Below are positions 1-8,015 of a DNA stretch of 38,066 nt, piece after piece; positions within the stretch are counted from its first letter, which is position 1; each line of letters begins with the position of its first letter. The position numbers and the translations under genes are program-made. Under the pieces are notes generated by a model that was not told where the DNA came from, searched no databases, and saw nothing but the letters and a program-made list of their open reading frames with translations. Source of the stretch: Candidatus Tiamatella sp. GTDB lineage: Archaea; Thermoproteota; Thermoprotei_A; Sulfolobales; Acidilobaceae. Location of the stretch: positions 1 to 38,066 of the forward strand of contig WALV01000035.1 of assembly GCA_015522645.1 (NCBI GenBank). The letters are read 5' to 3'.

Positions 1-278
1 AGCTGGGATAAAAGGAGGCTTCCAACACCCTTTCTCCTATGATCTCTTCTAACGGCTATATTCAATATGTGCCCATAATTCCTTTTCTCCAGCAATCCAA
101 TAGCATATCCTACTACTTCACCATCGTTGTATACTAGGAACCTTGCAAGATCAAGGTACAGGAAGAAGCCTAATGCAGCTGGGTGCCAAGCATCCACTCC
201 AAATACCTCCACCTCGATCCTATAAATAAAAGGTAAATCCTCCTTAGAGGCTATTCTTATCAAGTTACTACTGCACAT
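1..278 (-). CDS. GNAT (RimI-like) N-acetyltransferase, 3' end outside window
   Basis: Reading leftwards from an ATG at 276-278, 92 codons stay open to the window edge, so the gene is cut at its C-terminus. The product has the GNAT fold signature: an N-terminal strand with IRIASKEDLP, a central strand VVGYAIG, and the acetyl-CoA pyrophosphate-binding loop RRKGVGSLLL near the cut edge (R/Q-x-x-G-x-G/A). Archaeal proteins of this kind resemble RimI/NatA acetyltransferases that acetylate protein N-termini, using acetyl-CoA in the cytoplasm. It is divergent from pelota, with 73 bases between the starts. The substrate cannot be told from the sequence. Confidence 0.8.
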   Translation of the reverse strand, partial: MCSSNLIRIASKEDLPFIYRIEVEVFGVDAWHPAALGFFLYLDLARFLVYNDGEVVGYAIGLLEKRNYGHILNIAVRRDHRRKGVGSLLLSQ

Positions 279-351
279 TGCCTTCTACCAGCACTTCATT
301 ATAATTAGACTGTAATCTAACATTAATTATGTTGGACCTAGGTGTAAGGTA

Positions 352-1437
352 GTGCAGGTAGAGCAGCTCGATAAGAAGAGTAGAAAAATTAGGTTGAGAT
401 TAGAGTCAGAGGAGGATCTCTGGATACTTAGGACGCTATTGAGGAAGGGTGATCTAGTCACCAGTAAGACCACTAGGGATGTTAAGGTATCTGAGACTGG
501 GGAAGCGGAAAGGAGGCCTATGGTACTTACGGTAAAAGTGAGGGGAGTTGAGTTCCAACCGTTTTCAGGGAGTCTTAGGGTTAAAGGAATTATAGTGGAG
601 GGGCCGGAGAGATACGGTTTGAAGGGTTCTTGGCACTCACTGAACTTCAAGCCTGGAATGAAGTTGGAGATAGAGAAGCCGGAGGGTTGGAGTAAGAGGG
701 ACTTGGAGAGGGCTTCTAGGAAAACGTTTAGAGGTAAGGCAATAGTTATTGCAGTCGACTATGATGAGTATGCTATTGGATTAGTCAGCGTTCAGGGTTT
801 GAAGATCCTCGAGGAGTCCGAGATTTATTTGCCCGGAAAAGACGATCCGAGTAGGGAGCAGGCTTTAGAGAAGGAATTAGCGTCACTGGCAGGTAGGATA
901 GTAGACTATACTTCACGGTATAATGCTGATACCATGGTGTTGGTGGGCCCGGGATTTTTGAAGGAGATGCTTGCTGATCGTGTCAGGGGGATGATTCTCG
1001 GCAAGAAAGTACTGGTAGATGATACTAGTATGGGCGGTGTTAAAGGGGTGGAGGAGGCCTTAAAGAGGGATAAAATCACTGAGGCTCTCAGGGAGGTCGA
1101 GGCTGTCAGGGCTGAGGGGGTCTTAGAGGAATTTAATAAGCTACTAGTTAAGGATCAAGATCTCATAGCTTATACACCGGTGGATGTCGCCCGAGTTTCA
1201 AGTTTAGGTGCAGTTGGAAAAATAGTGATGGTTGACGAGTTACTCTATTCTCCTGACGAGAATACTCGTCTTCTCGTGGAGGAGATCTTGGAGAACGCTG
1301 AGAGGTATAGAGCTGATGTTATTATCGTACCCACTAAGTCGCCGGTGGCTCGAAGGTTACTCCCTCTCGGTGGAATTATTGCTATACTGAGGTATAGGGT
1401 ACCTGGAGATGCTAGGTTAAGTTCCGATGAGGGTTAG
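352..1437 (+). CDS. pelA: Pelota/Dom34 mRNA surveillance protein
   Basis: A 361-residue protein, the usual archaeal pelota length. It has the three-domain Dom34 layout: an N-terminal Sm-like domain (about 1-130, with EDLWILRTLLRKGD and the segment FQPFSGSLRVKG), a central eRF1-like domain (about 135-255) and a C-terminal L7Ae-like domain (about 260-355). It lacks the GGQ peptide-release motif of aRF1, as expected for Dom34. Pelota binds the A site of stalled ribosomes with a GTPase (aEF1A in archaea) and, with ABCE1, splits them. The start is GTG at 352. Its 3' end overlaps the converging Lrp-domain gene by 21 bases. Confidence 0.95.
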   Translation: MQVEQLDKKSRKIRLRLESEEDLWILRTLLRKGDLVTSKTTRDVKVSETGEAERRPMVLTVKVRGVEFQPFSGSLRVKGIIVEGPERYGLKGSWHSLNFKPGMKLEIEKPEGWSKRDLERASRKTFRGKAIVIAVDYDEYAIGLVSVQGLKILEESEIYLPGKDDPSREQALEKELASLAGRIVDYTSRYNADTMVLVGPGFLKEMLADRVRGMILGKKVLVDDTSMGGVKGVEEALKRDKITEALREVEAVRAEGVLEEFNKLLVKDQDLIAYTPVDVARVSSLGAVGKIVMVDELLYSPDENTRLLVEEILENAERYRADVIIVPTKSPVARRLLPLGGIIAILRYRVPGDARLSSDEG

Positions 1438-1677
1438 ACTGGTGAGCACTCCAGGGAGACTCCTCATCTTGGTTATAATCTTATCTACCTCTCTTAGAGA
1501 AGATGCTTTCACCTTCACAACCACGTCGAACTGGCCGTAAGTAACCCTTACATCCTCAATATTGTCTTTGAATTCTTCTTTTATGGCATCAGCAACTTCA
1601 TGCTCCTTAGCTACCTCCGTGTTTACTAGAACATACGCAATAATCTGTTCCTCCAACTTATTTCCCACCAGTTTCAC
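1417..1677 (-). CDS. Stand-alone Lrp/AsnC ligand-binding (RAM) domain protein
   Basis: A protein of up to 86 residues that is only the RAM (regulation of amino-acid metabolism) domain of Lrp/AsnC regulators: an alpha/beta ferredoxin-like fold with IIAYVLVNTE, a central VTYGQFDVVVKV strand and a final helix and strand. There is no DNA-binding helix-turn-helix, so it probably works as an effector-sensing or oligomerisation module. The listed start is GTG at 1677. A TTG at 1656 (giving MEEQIIAYV) fits the family better and has GGTGG 8 bases upstream, so the true product may be 79 residues. It converges on pelota and its last 21 bases lie inside pelota's 3' end. Confidence 0.85.
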   Translation of the reverse strand: MKLVGNKLEEQIIAYVLVNTEVAKEHEVADAIKEEFKDNIEDVRVTYGQFDVVVKVKASSLREVDKIITKMRSLPGVLTSLTLIGT

Positions 1678-1771
1678 TATAATCGGTTTATTTTACCAAT
1701 AAAAAGTTTACTTTCCCGGGATTCATTAATATTCCACCCTGGCATGAATACAATCCCCGGGTGCCGGGTGC

Positions 1772-4195
1772 ATGGTAGAATTCAAGCCTAGGATCAAGGA
1801 GAAACGCTGGGATGTGAAGAGGGAAAACGAAATAATTGCTAAATGGAAGGAGGAAAACCTTTACACTTACAGTATGAACCCCCAGGATACCAGGCCTCTA
1901 CTAGTCATAGATACTCCTCCACCCTATCCGAGTGGTAAATGGCACGTTGCAGGGGCAGCACACTACTCTCAGATTGATATGATAGCTAGATATTTCAGGC
2001 TAAAAGGATACAATGTCGTATTCCCGTTTTACGTTGACAGGAACGGCCTCCCAGTCGAGGTGAAAGTAGAGAAAACCTATAATATAAACGCGCATGAGAT
2101 GGCTTCAACTCCTGAAGGCAGGAAGAAGTTCATTCAATTATGCAGCAGTTTCCTCGACGAGGTTGAAAATGAGCTTGTAACTGTAATGGAGAAAATGGGG
2201 TGCAGTCATACTTACTGGAAGAATGGGACTGACAGTACTAAGTATAGGACTATGACTCAAGCCACGTTTATTGAGTTATGGAAGAGAGGTATGATTTATG
2301 AAGACGAGAGGCCAGTCAGATGGTGCCCCAGGTGTAAAACCACCCTTGCTGAGGCCGAGGTAGAGTATGAGGAGAGGAGAGGCTATCTATACACTATTAC
2401 TTACAGTCTAAAAGAGACAGGTGAACCACTATATGTATCAACAACTAGACCAGAGCTCATAGCATCATGCAAAGCCCTTGCATACAACCCGGACGACGAG
2501 AGGTATAAGAGTCTTGAGGGAAAAACTGCATTAGCCCCCATTTACGGGCATGAATTGAAAATAGTCTCACACCCCCAGGTTGATCCGAACTATGGCACCG
2601 GTTTAATGATGATATGTAGCTATGGGGACGAGGACGATGTCAGGATGTTCAAGGAACTCGGTCTAACCCCCAAGATTATAATAGACGAGGATGGCAGGCT
2701 AACAGAGGATGCAGGCCCCCTAGCCGGACTCAAGGTTGACAAAGCGAGAGAAAGGATTGTTGAGTTGTTGGAGGAGAAAGGTCTCCTCGTAGATAAAAGA
2801 GAAATAACTCACAAAGTCCCTGTATGCTGGAGGTGTCACACGCCGATACAAATCATACATAGGAGGGAGTACTTCCTAAAACAAATGGAATTCTTACCTA
2901 GTCTTAGAAGGTTGATTGATAAAATAGAATTCAAACCTTCGATGCATAAAAGAAAGCTTCTAGACTGGATGAATAGTATAACAATGGATTGGCCCATATC
3001 GAGGGATAGATATTATGGCACCGAAATCCCGGTATGGCACTGTACTGAGTGCGGTGCAAAAATAGTTCCGGAACCTGGGAAATACTATAGGCCCTGGATA
3101 GATGAGCCACCCTTTGATAAATGCCCAGTATGCGGAGCCCCGAGAGAAAAATTAGTAGGGGAAAAGAAAACCTTTGACACATGGTTCGACAGTAGCTGTT
3201 CAATGCTATATGTTACACAGTGGTTCTACAACAAGGCATTCTATGAGAAAGCTAAAGACAGCACTTTGAGACCCCAGGGATACGAGATCATAAGAACATG
3301 GCTGTACTATAGCCTTCTTAGAGTATACCAGTTGACTGGTAGGGTTGCATTCAAGTGGATTAGAATATCCGGAATGGGGCTTGACCCCAAGGGTAGAGCC
3401 ATGCATAAAAGCCTTGGAAACGTTGTAGACCCGGAGCCTATTCTTGACGAAGAAGGCGCGGACGCGTTTAGATACTGGGCTGCAGCCTCCGCGAAACTCG
3501 GGTATGATTACAGGTTCAACCGTGATATGATTCGAACGGGTAGGCTTTTCGCCACTAAACTATGGAATGTAGCCAGATTCATAAGCAGTTTCCCCGAACC
3601 GGAAAATAACTATGAGCTATCTAACTTAGATAAAGCATTTCTAGGATTATTGGATGAGTACCTTGAAAGAATAGATGAAGGCTACAACGACCTCGACGTG
3701 TTCGACCCGATCCACCTAATATACGAGTTTACCTGGAACTTCTTCGCTAGCCATTACCTGGAACTATCAAAGAAAACCGCCTATAATAGAGACGGGAAAT
3801 ACCCGGAAGAGTTTCAGAGAGGAACGTGGTATGCACTGCATCAGATCCTTCGACGTATACTAGTAGTGCTATCCCCCATAATGCCGATAGTAACAGACGC
3901 GATTTACAGGGAACTCTACGGTGAAAGCGTTCACGAACAAGTATGGCCAGAGAAAACAGGTTATAAAGAACTAGCAGATCTAGCGAGGGAAGTAGTAAAG
4001 ATAAACAATACAATCTGGGGTGAAAAGAGAAGACGGGGCTTAAAACTCGTTGACCCCCTCCCTGGAAAACTATGCCTGGAAACTAAGGTTCCAAGCGATA
4101 TACTAGGAATTCTAGGCGAGTTCCATAAAACGCAAGTAGTAATAGATAGCTTCTGCGAAGGTAGAGAAATAGGTCCAGGGATTAAAAGCATCTAG
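1772..4195 (+). CDS. valS: Valyl-tRNA synthetase
   Basis: An 807-residue class Ia synthetase that charges tRNA-Val with valine. The HIGH signature is HVAG (58-61) after TPPPYPSGK, and the KMSKS loop is MHKS (544-547) in AMHKSLGN. The inserted CP1 editing domain carries TTRPE and YGDEDD. Two zinc-knuckle-like Cys clusters are visible: CPRC, and the pair CTEC/CPVC. The C-terminal anticodon-binding helical domain follows. The ATG at 1772 sits just after GGGTG. An in-frame DPxxG-like first half of the catalytic domain favours valine over leucine or isoleucine. The stop overlaps the converging FUN14 gene by 4 bases. Confidence 0.95.
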   Translation: MVEFKPRIKEKRWDVKRENEIIAKWKEENLYTYSMNPQDTRPLLVIDTPPPYPSGKWHVAGAAHYSQIDMIARYFRLKGYNVVFPFYVDRNGLPVEVKVEKTYNINAHEMASTPEGRKKFIQLCSSFLDEVENELVTVMEKMGCSHTYWKNGTDSTKYRTMTQATFIELWKRGMIYEDERPVRWCPRCKTTLAEAEVEYEERRGYLYTITYSLKETGEPLYVSTTRPELIASCKALAYNPDDERYKSLEGKTALAPIYGHELKIVSHPQVDPNYGTGLMMICSYGDEDDVRMFKELGLTPKIIIDEDGRLTEDAGPLAGLKVDKARERIVELLEEKGLLVDKREITHKVPVCWRCHTPIQIIHRREYFLKQMEFLPSLRRLIDKIEFKPSMHKRKLLDWMNSITMDWPISRDRYYGTEIPVWHCTECGAKIVPEPGKYYRPWIDEPPFDKCPVCGAPREKLVGEKKTFDTWFDSSCSMLYVTQWFYNKAFYEKAKDSTLRPQGYEIIRTWLYYSLLRVYQLTGRVAFKWIRISGMGLDPKGRAMHKSLGNVVDPEPILDEEGADAFRYWAAASAKLGYDYRFNRDMIRTGRLFATKLWNVARFISSFPEPENNYELSNLDKAFLGLLDEYLERIDEGYNDLDVFDPIHLIYEFTWNFFASHYLELSKKTAYNRDGKYPEEFQRGTWYALHQILRRILVVLSPIMPIVTDAIYRELYGESVHEQVWPEKTGYKELADLAREVVKINNTIWGEKRRRGLKLVDPLPGKLCLETKVPSDILGILGEFHKTQVVIDSFCEGREIGPGIKSI

Positions 4196-4515
4196 CCTAG
4201 CTTGAACCCAGCTGCAAATCCCACCAGGAAACTAGCAGCGAAAGGCACGTTCATAATAATATATGTTTTCATACTGACCCCCGCGCCAGCTATATGCCCA
4301 GCCGCCCCTTCTATTTTGCTCTTAAGGGCGTCATAGTTAACCGATATTATACCTTCATTAGCTAGGTAGAGTAACCCTAATGTGAACAGTCCTAGAACTA
4401 TGAGAAGAAGCTTCAATAACTTTTTCACTGCGAACCCGGTAGCGAAGCCTAGGATTACCCCGCCTCCGGCTTGGAAAGCCAGGTTCATCCAAATCCCATT
4501 ACTCGATGAATCCAT
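4192..4515 (-). CDS. FUN14-family small membrane protein
   Basis: A 107-residue hydrophobic protein with three likely membrane segments (about 14-32, 33-52 and 88-106). It has the FUN14 signature: a glycine-rich first helix (AGGGVILGFATGFAVKKLLK) and a matching C-terminal helix ending in FLVGFAAGFKLG. Eukaryotic FUNDC1 is a mitochondrial outer-membrane mitophagy receptor; the archaeal role is unknown, and no LC3-interacting motif is expected here. The gene converges on valS with a 4-base overlap and is divergent from acylphosphatase. Its start is ATG, preceded by GGTGTAACCC on the minus strand. Confidence 0.85.
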   Translation of the reverse strand: MDSSSNGIWMNLAFQAGGGVILGFATGFAVKKLLKLLLIVLGLFTLGLLYLANEGIISVNYDALKSKIEGAAGHIAGAGVSMKTYIIMNVPFAASFLVGFAAGFKLG

Positions 4516-4579
4516 GGGTTACACCTATATTGTTTAACTAATTGTTTCTTAGATTATAACAATAAAAAGGTGATAAATC

Positions 4580-4858
4580 ATGGAGGAACAAGTGTGCTTA
4601 AGGGTTTATGTTGAAGGTAGGGTTCAAGGAGTGTTTTTCCGTGCTAACACTAAAGCGGTGGCTAAGACCTTTGGTGTTAATGGTTGGGTTAGAAATCTAC
4701 CTGACAGCCGGGTTGAAATGCGTTTGGAGGGAACATACTCGAGTGTTGGCAATCTAGTAGCTTGGGCGTTAAGAGGGCCTAGGCATGCTAGGGTCGACAG
4801 GTTAGTTGCCGAAAGAATAGAGTGCGAAGGCTATCGTGGATTCGACATTATATATTGA
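4580..4858 (+). CDS. acyP: Acylphosphatase
   Basis: A 92-residue protein of standard acylphosphatase length. It hydrolyses acyl-phosphates such as carbamoyl phosphate and 1,3-bisphosphoglycerate in the cytoplasm. The phosphate-binding loop GRVQGVFFR (13-21) supplies the catalytic Arg21, and GWVRN (35-39) supplies the catalytic Asn39. The ATG at 4580 follows AAAGGTGATAAATC, a good GGTGAT Shine-Dalgarno. It stands alone, divergent from FUN14. The 3' flank holds two minus-strand guide-RNA candidates. Confidence 0.95.
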   Translation: MEEQVCLRVYVEGRVQGVFFRANTKAVAKTFGVNGWVRNLPDSRVEMRLEGTYSSVGNLVAWALRGPRHARVDRLVAERIECEGYRGFDIIY

Positions 4859-4874
4859 ACTTGGAGTTTATTTA

Positions 4875-4942
4875 GGGGTCAGTAGCGCCGACCATGCTCA
4901 CTGGCCGGAATGGCCTCACGCCGTGGTCTATCTCCATCCCCC
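4875..4942 (-). ncRNA. C/D-box guide RNA candidate (sRNA A)
   Basis: A 68-nt minus-strand element. In transcript order: GGGGG (4942-4938), C box ATGGAGA (4937-4931), antisense TAGACCACGGC, D' box GTGA (4919-4916), spacer with a GGCC/GGCC stem, C' box GTGAGCA (4901-4895), 12-nt antisense TGGTCGGCGCTA, D box CTGA (4882-4879), CCCC (4878-4875). The outer GGGG/CCCC closes a terminal stem. GTGA and AGTGA flanking the inner stem fit a kink-turn (L7Ae site) at C'/D'. The complement of the first antisense, GCCGTGGTCTA, resembles the start of a tRNA D-arm (from memory). A TATA-like ATTTAATAG lies at 4980-4972. The C box is degenerate. Confidence 0.6.
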
Positions 4943-4997
4943 ATGTGGTTTATAGTGATGCTAGACTGTAACTATTAAATCGAGAGTCAATACCATA

Positions 4998-5071
4998 GCG
5001 GGTCAGTGAGAGAGCCAGAGCTCATACCTCCCCCAATAGAGGTCGCCCGGTTTGCTAGTCTTCATCCCCGC
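4998..5071 (-). ncRNA. C/D-box guide RNA candidate (sRNA A2), overlapping the rimK stop
   Basis: A 74-nt minus-strand element with complete architecture: stem GCGGG (5071-5067), C box ATGAAGA (5065-5059), 12-nt antisense CTAGCAAACCGG, D'-like GCGA (5046-5043), spacer with a CCTC/GAGG stem, C' box ATGAGCT (5025-5019), 12-nt antisense CTGGCTCTCTCA, D box CTGA (5006-5003), stem CCCGC (5002-4998). The 5-bp outer stem is perfect. The inner segment is a well-formed kink-turn: NC stem GGGC/GCTC, tandem GA pairs, three-base loop TAT, C stem CCTC/GAGG. Its first ten bases overlap the last codons of the RimK-like gene, so it may be processed from that mRNA. Confidence 0.65.
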
Positions 5072-5955
5072 TTCTCTTTAATCAGATCTATCAGCCTGCC
5101 AACTATGTGTTCAGAAGGATCTATTCTAGTAGCGTAATAGAAGCCCCTCCATAATGGTGCACTGTTAACTTCGAGGACTATGTATGAACCATTATTTACA
5201 TCCTCGGCAATATCTACGCCAGCGAATTCCAGCCTTAGAGTTCTAGTGGCTCTTAACGCTAACTCTTCGAGTTCATCATCCAACTCCGCCTTAATAGGCC
5301 GCCCTCCTCTTGCCACATTCGTCTTCCATCCCATTGAAACACGGTATATTCCTCCTAGAACCCTGTCTCCCACAACGAATATCCTTATATCCCTGCCGGG
5401 CTTCTCAATGTACCTTTGAATGTATATAGGCTGCCCGCTTCTCAAAACTGTAGTTAACTCGTAGAATGCTCTATCCTCGTCGTCAACTAGCAACACTCCA
5501 CGACCTAAACTGCCAATGACCGGTTTCACAATAGCCTTACCCCACTTCGATAAGTATCTAAGAGCTGTTGACACACTCCAAGTCACGATAGTTTCCGGTG
5601 TCGGAACACCATTTTCCGATAGATATAGTAACTGAGTTATCTTATCTCTTGACAATAAAAGACTCTCAAAAGGGTTGATGACTGCAGACCCCGAGAGTTC
5701 CAAGCTCTTGATCAAGCCCAGTTTACCTACAGCTTCTTCTGCAGTGTTGAGATCACCTAGACCCTTAACTATCGCCCCATCCAGTTTCACCTGCTCATCC
5801 TCGGTAATAGCTAGACCTCCATTGATAATGTAAGGGACTGAAGTCACCCTCAGGTAATACGGGCTATGGCCTCTTTCTATAATCCTCTTGAATAACTGCC
5901 TAACGCTCCAAACCATATGTGGTGCGTCATGAATTACTGCGATTCTAAACGTCAA
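5062..5955 (-). CDS. RimK-family ATP-grasp ligase
   Basis: A 297-residue ATP-grasp enzyme of the RimK/MptN/LysX group, which adds an amino acid (often glutamate) to a carboxylate via an acyl-phosphate. ATP-binding elements are visible: AIVKPVIGSLGRG (141-153, with Lys144), RDIRIFVVGDRVLGG (188-202), and the metal-binding LEVNSAPLWRG (261-271) with Glu262 and Asn264. The exact acceptor (ribosomal S6, LysW, coenzyme or peptide) cannot be told; no LysW-like carrier protein is nearby. It is divergent from the GPT-type transferase over a palindromic promoter region. The stop codon lies inside guide RNA A2. Confidence 0.88.
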   Translation of the reverse strand: MTFRIAVIHDAPHMVWSVRQLFKRIIERGHSPYYLRVTSVPYIINGGLAITEDEQVKLDGAIVKGLGDLNTAEEAVGKLGLIKSLELSGSAVINPFESLLLSRDKITQLLYLSENGVPTPETIVTWSVSTALRYLSKWGKAIVKPVIGSLGRGVLLVDDEDRAFYELTTVLRSGQPIYIQRYIEKPGRDIRIFVVGDRVLGGIYRVSMGWKTNVARGGRPIKAELDDELEELALRATRTLRLEFAGVDIAEDVNNGSYIVLEVNSAPLWRGFYYATRIDPSEHIVGRLIDLIKEKRG

Positions 5956-5985
5956 TACGAACCACCAATAGCTCCAGCATGTTGT

Positions 5986-6013
5986 ATTATAATATCTACA
6001 GGGATATTATAAT
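5986..6013. promoter_or_regulatory. Perfect 11-bp inverted repeat in divergent promoter
   Basis: ATTATAATATC (5986-5996) and GATATTATAAT (6003-6013) are exact reverse complements separated by six bases, TACAGG. They lie in the 94-base gap between the divergent RimK-like gene and the GPT-type gene, 31 and 37 bases from the two start codons. Each arm contains a TATA-like core, so the palindrome probably gives a TATA box in each direction and may also be a regulator site. Which of the two roles it plays is not decidable here. Confidence 0.6.
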
Positions 6014-6049
6014 GAGAACAATGAATTGGAAGTAACGGGGTAAAAGGAC

Positions 6050-7054
6050 TTGGAATCATGGTTACTGAACGCCATTATCTCAGGTATCATAGGATCGCTT
6101 CTCTTCGTTGTCCTTATAAGGCCGTATATACGTTGGGCTCATAAGCATGGAAGAATAGGGAAGGATATGCATAAACCGAGTCATCCTCCTGTAGCGGAAT
6201 CCGGCGGACTCGTATTCCTACTATCGGCGGTAGTAATAGAATTATCATTGTACTACTTAGGGGAGCTCGCCTCTAACCAGTTGTATACCGTCTTACTCAT
6301 AACGGTATTGGCAGGTATTATTGGAATAATAGATGATGAATTAGTCCTGTCTCCTAGAGGGAAAGTATTAGGAGGACTGGTACTCGGGGCACCGTTCATA
6401 TTATTCAATACATATGGCCCTCACCTTTTCATACCTCTAATCGGGTCTGCCAGGTTCACCATACTCTATCCCATAGCTTTGCCGGTAGCTATGACTGTGT
6501 TTGCTAATGCAGCTAACATGAGTGACACTCATAATGGCGTGCTCCACATATCATCCATATTCATATATTTAGCGGCAATAACTTCTGGCTGTATTCTATG
6601 GCTTCACGGAGGCGCTGTCACTGCCATTGTTCTCGGATTACCTTTCCTCCTACTCCACCTAGCGGCTTTACGCTACAATATGTTTCCAGCCAAAGTATTC
6701 AACGGTGATGTAGGCAGTATTACTGCTGGAGCATTGGTTGGCCTGGTCGCTATACTTGGGAAAGTAGAGCTGGCTGTAATACTTGCAATGATGCCTTGGA
6801 TTATAAATGGTTATGGCAATATAGCAAGCCTGCGGGGGTTCAAGGGAAGGCATCAACTTCGTAAGAGGCCTGTTATTGTAGAAGGTTGGGAGATAAGGCG
6901 AAGCAGTGAGAGGGGGGTGCCTATAACTCTTGTAAGACTCTTAACTAGCGACTACTCTCTAACAGAACCCGAAATAGTGGCTGCTTATATAATACTGTCT
7001 GCACTAGCAGCATCCATCTCACTAATAGTTGCACTGTTCACCTACACATTGTAA
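6050..7054 (+). CDS. GPT/MraY-family UDP-sugar:polyprenyl-phosphate transferase
   Basis: A 334-residue, roughly ten-helix membrane protein of glycosyltransferase family 4. The family joins a sugar-1-phosphate, usually GlcNAc-1-P, to dolichyl phosphate as the first step of lipid-linked oligosaccharide synthesis for N-glycosylation. Conserved sites are DMHKP (39-43) near PPVAESGG, IIDD (93-96), NMSDTHNG (156-163) and NGD (218-220), followed by a cytoplasmic loop with GRHQLRKRP. The start is TTG at 6050; no in-frame ATG lies near. It shares a divergent promoter region with the RimK-like gene and runs towards the PRPP synthetase gene, 43 bases downstream. Confidence 0.9.
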   Translation: MESWLLNAIISGIIGSLLFVVLIRPYIRWAHKHGRIGKDMHKPSHPPVAESGGLVFLLSAVVIELSLYYLGELASNQLYTVLLITVLAGIIGIIDDELVLSPRGKVLGGLVLGAPFILFNTYGPHLFIPLIGSARFTILYPIALPVAMTVFANAANMSDTHNGVLHISSIFIYLAAITSGCILWLHGGAVTAIVLGLPFLLLHLAALRYNMFPAKVFNGDVGSITAGALVGLVAILGKVELAVILAMMPWIINGYGNIASLRGFKGRHQLRKRPVIVEGWEIRRSSERGVPITLVRLLTSDYSLTEPEIVAAYIILSALAASISLIVALFTYTL

Positions 7055-7097
7055 CAATATTTAGTTGAGTCCGTAGGTAGATATTATTTTACTGGGG

Positions 7098-8015
7098 ATG
7101 GTTTTGGACAGGAACATAGCAGTTCTAGCTGGGACGGGAGAGATATCGCTATCCTATGCTCGTGGATTATCGAATGCTCTGGGACTGGAGATGTATAGTG
7201 TTGAAAGCAAGGTATTTCCTGACGGTGAAAGCTATATCAGATTACCTGAAATCAAGGAAGGTAATGTGATATACATACAAAACCTAGATCCACCGCAAGA
7301 TAAGCGTATCTGGGAAATGCTGCTGTCACTTGACAAGCTTAGAAGCACTGGATACCATGTTATACTGGTAACTCCTTACCTCGCCTATAGTAGGCAGGAC
7401 AAAGAGTTCCTTAAGGGGGAAGCGATTAGCGTAGCCCTTTTACTCCAGTTAATAAGGAGCTTGGGGGCCTACGAGTTTTATACCATTGAAGTACACCAGA
7501 TGAATAGCCTGAAGTTCTTCACAGGTAGAGCGTTAAGCCTGGATCCGTACCCATATATGGCTGGGGTTCTCTCCGATAAATTACCCCATCCCAGTGAGGT
7601 ATTAGTGTTATCCCCGGATATAGGAGCCATTGATAGAGCTAGGAGATTCGCGGACGCGTTTGGATCCGAGTTCGATTACATAGTAAAGAGGCGGGATCGA
7701 TTTACGGGTGAAATCTATATGGAGCCTAAGGGTATCCCAGTCCGGGGCAGGAGTGTTGTAATAGTGGATGATATTATATCTACCGGAGGCACGGTAGCCA
7801 AGGCTGCTAGGATGCTTTTAGAGCAGGGAGCATACAACGTGTATGCCGTAGCTACTCACGGGGTTTTCGCTGGAAATGCCGTTGAGAAGTTGAAGTCCGG
7901 AGGTATCAAGGGTATATATGTTGGAGATACTCTTCCTGGCAGGGATGGTGTAGTTCAAGTGGAGCTGCATCCTATGGTTGCCCGAGAGTTCAGCTGGGCT
8001 AAGGAGTTATCTTAG
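7098..8015 (+). CDS. prs: Ribose-phosphate pyrophosphokinase (PRPP synthetase)
   Basis: A 305-residue enzyme that makes PRPP from ribose-5-phosphate and ATP for nucleotide, histidine and tryptophan synthesis. Motifs in order are FPDGES (40-45), YSRQDK (97-102, flexible catalytic loop), EVHQ (131-134, metal site) and the PRPP-binding loop VDDIISTGGT (223-232). The ATG at 7098 follows a GGGG Shine-Dalgarno. It converges on the TrmG10 gene with a 9-base overlap. It may be co-transcribed with the upstream GPT-type gene. Confidence 0.95.
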   Translation: MVLDRNIAVLAGTGEISLSYARGLSNALGLEMYSVESKVFPDGESYIRLPEIKEGNVIYIQNLDPPQDKRIWEMLLSLDKLRSTGYHVILVTPYLAYSRQDKEFLKGEAISVALLLQLIRSLGAYEFYTIEVHQMNSLKFFTGRALSLDPYPYMAGVLSDKLPHPSEVLVLSPDIGAIDRARRFADAFGSEFDYIVKRRDRFTGEIYMEPKGIPVRGRSVVIVDDIISTGGTVAKAARMLLEQGAYNVYAVATHGVFAGNAVEKLKSGGIKGIYVGDTLPGRDGVVQVELHPMVAREFSWAKELS

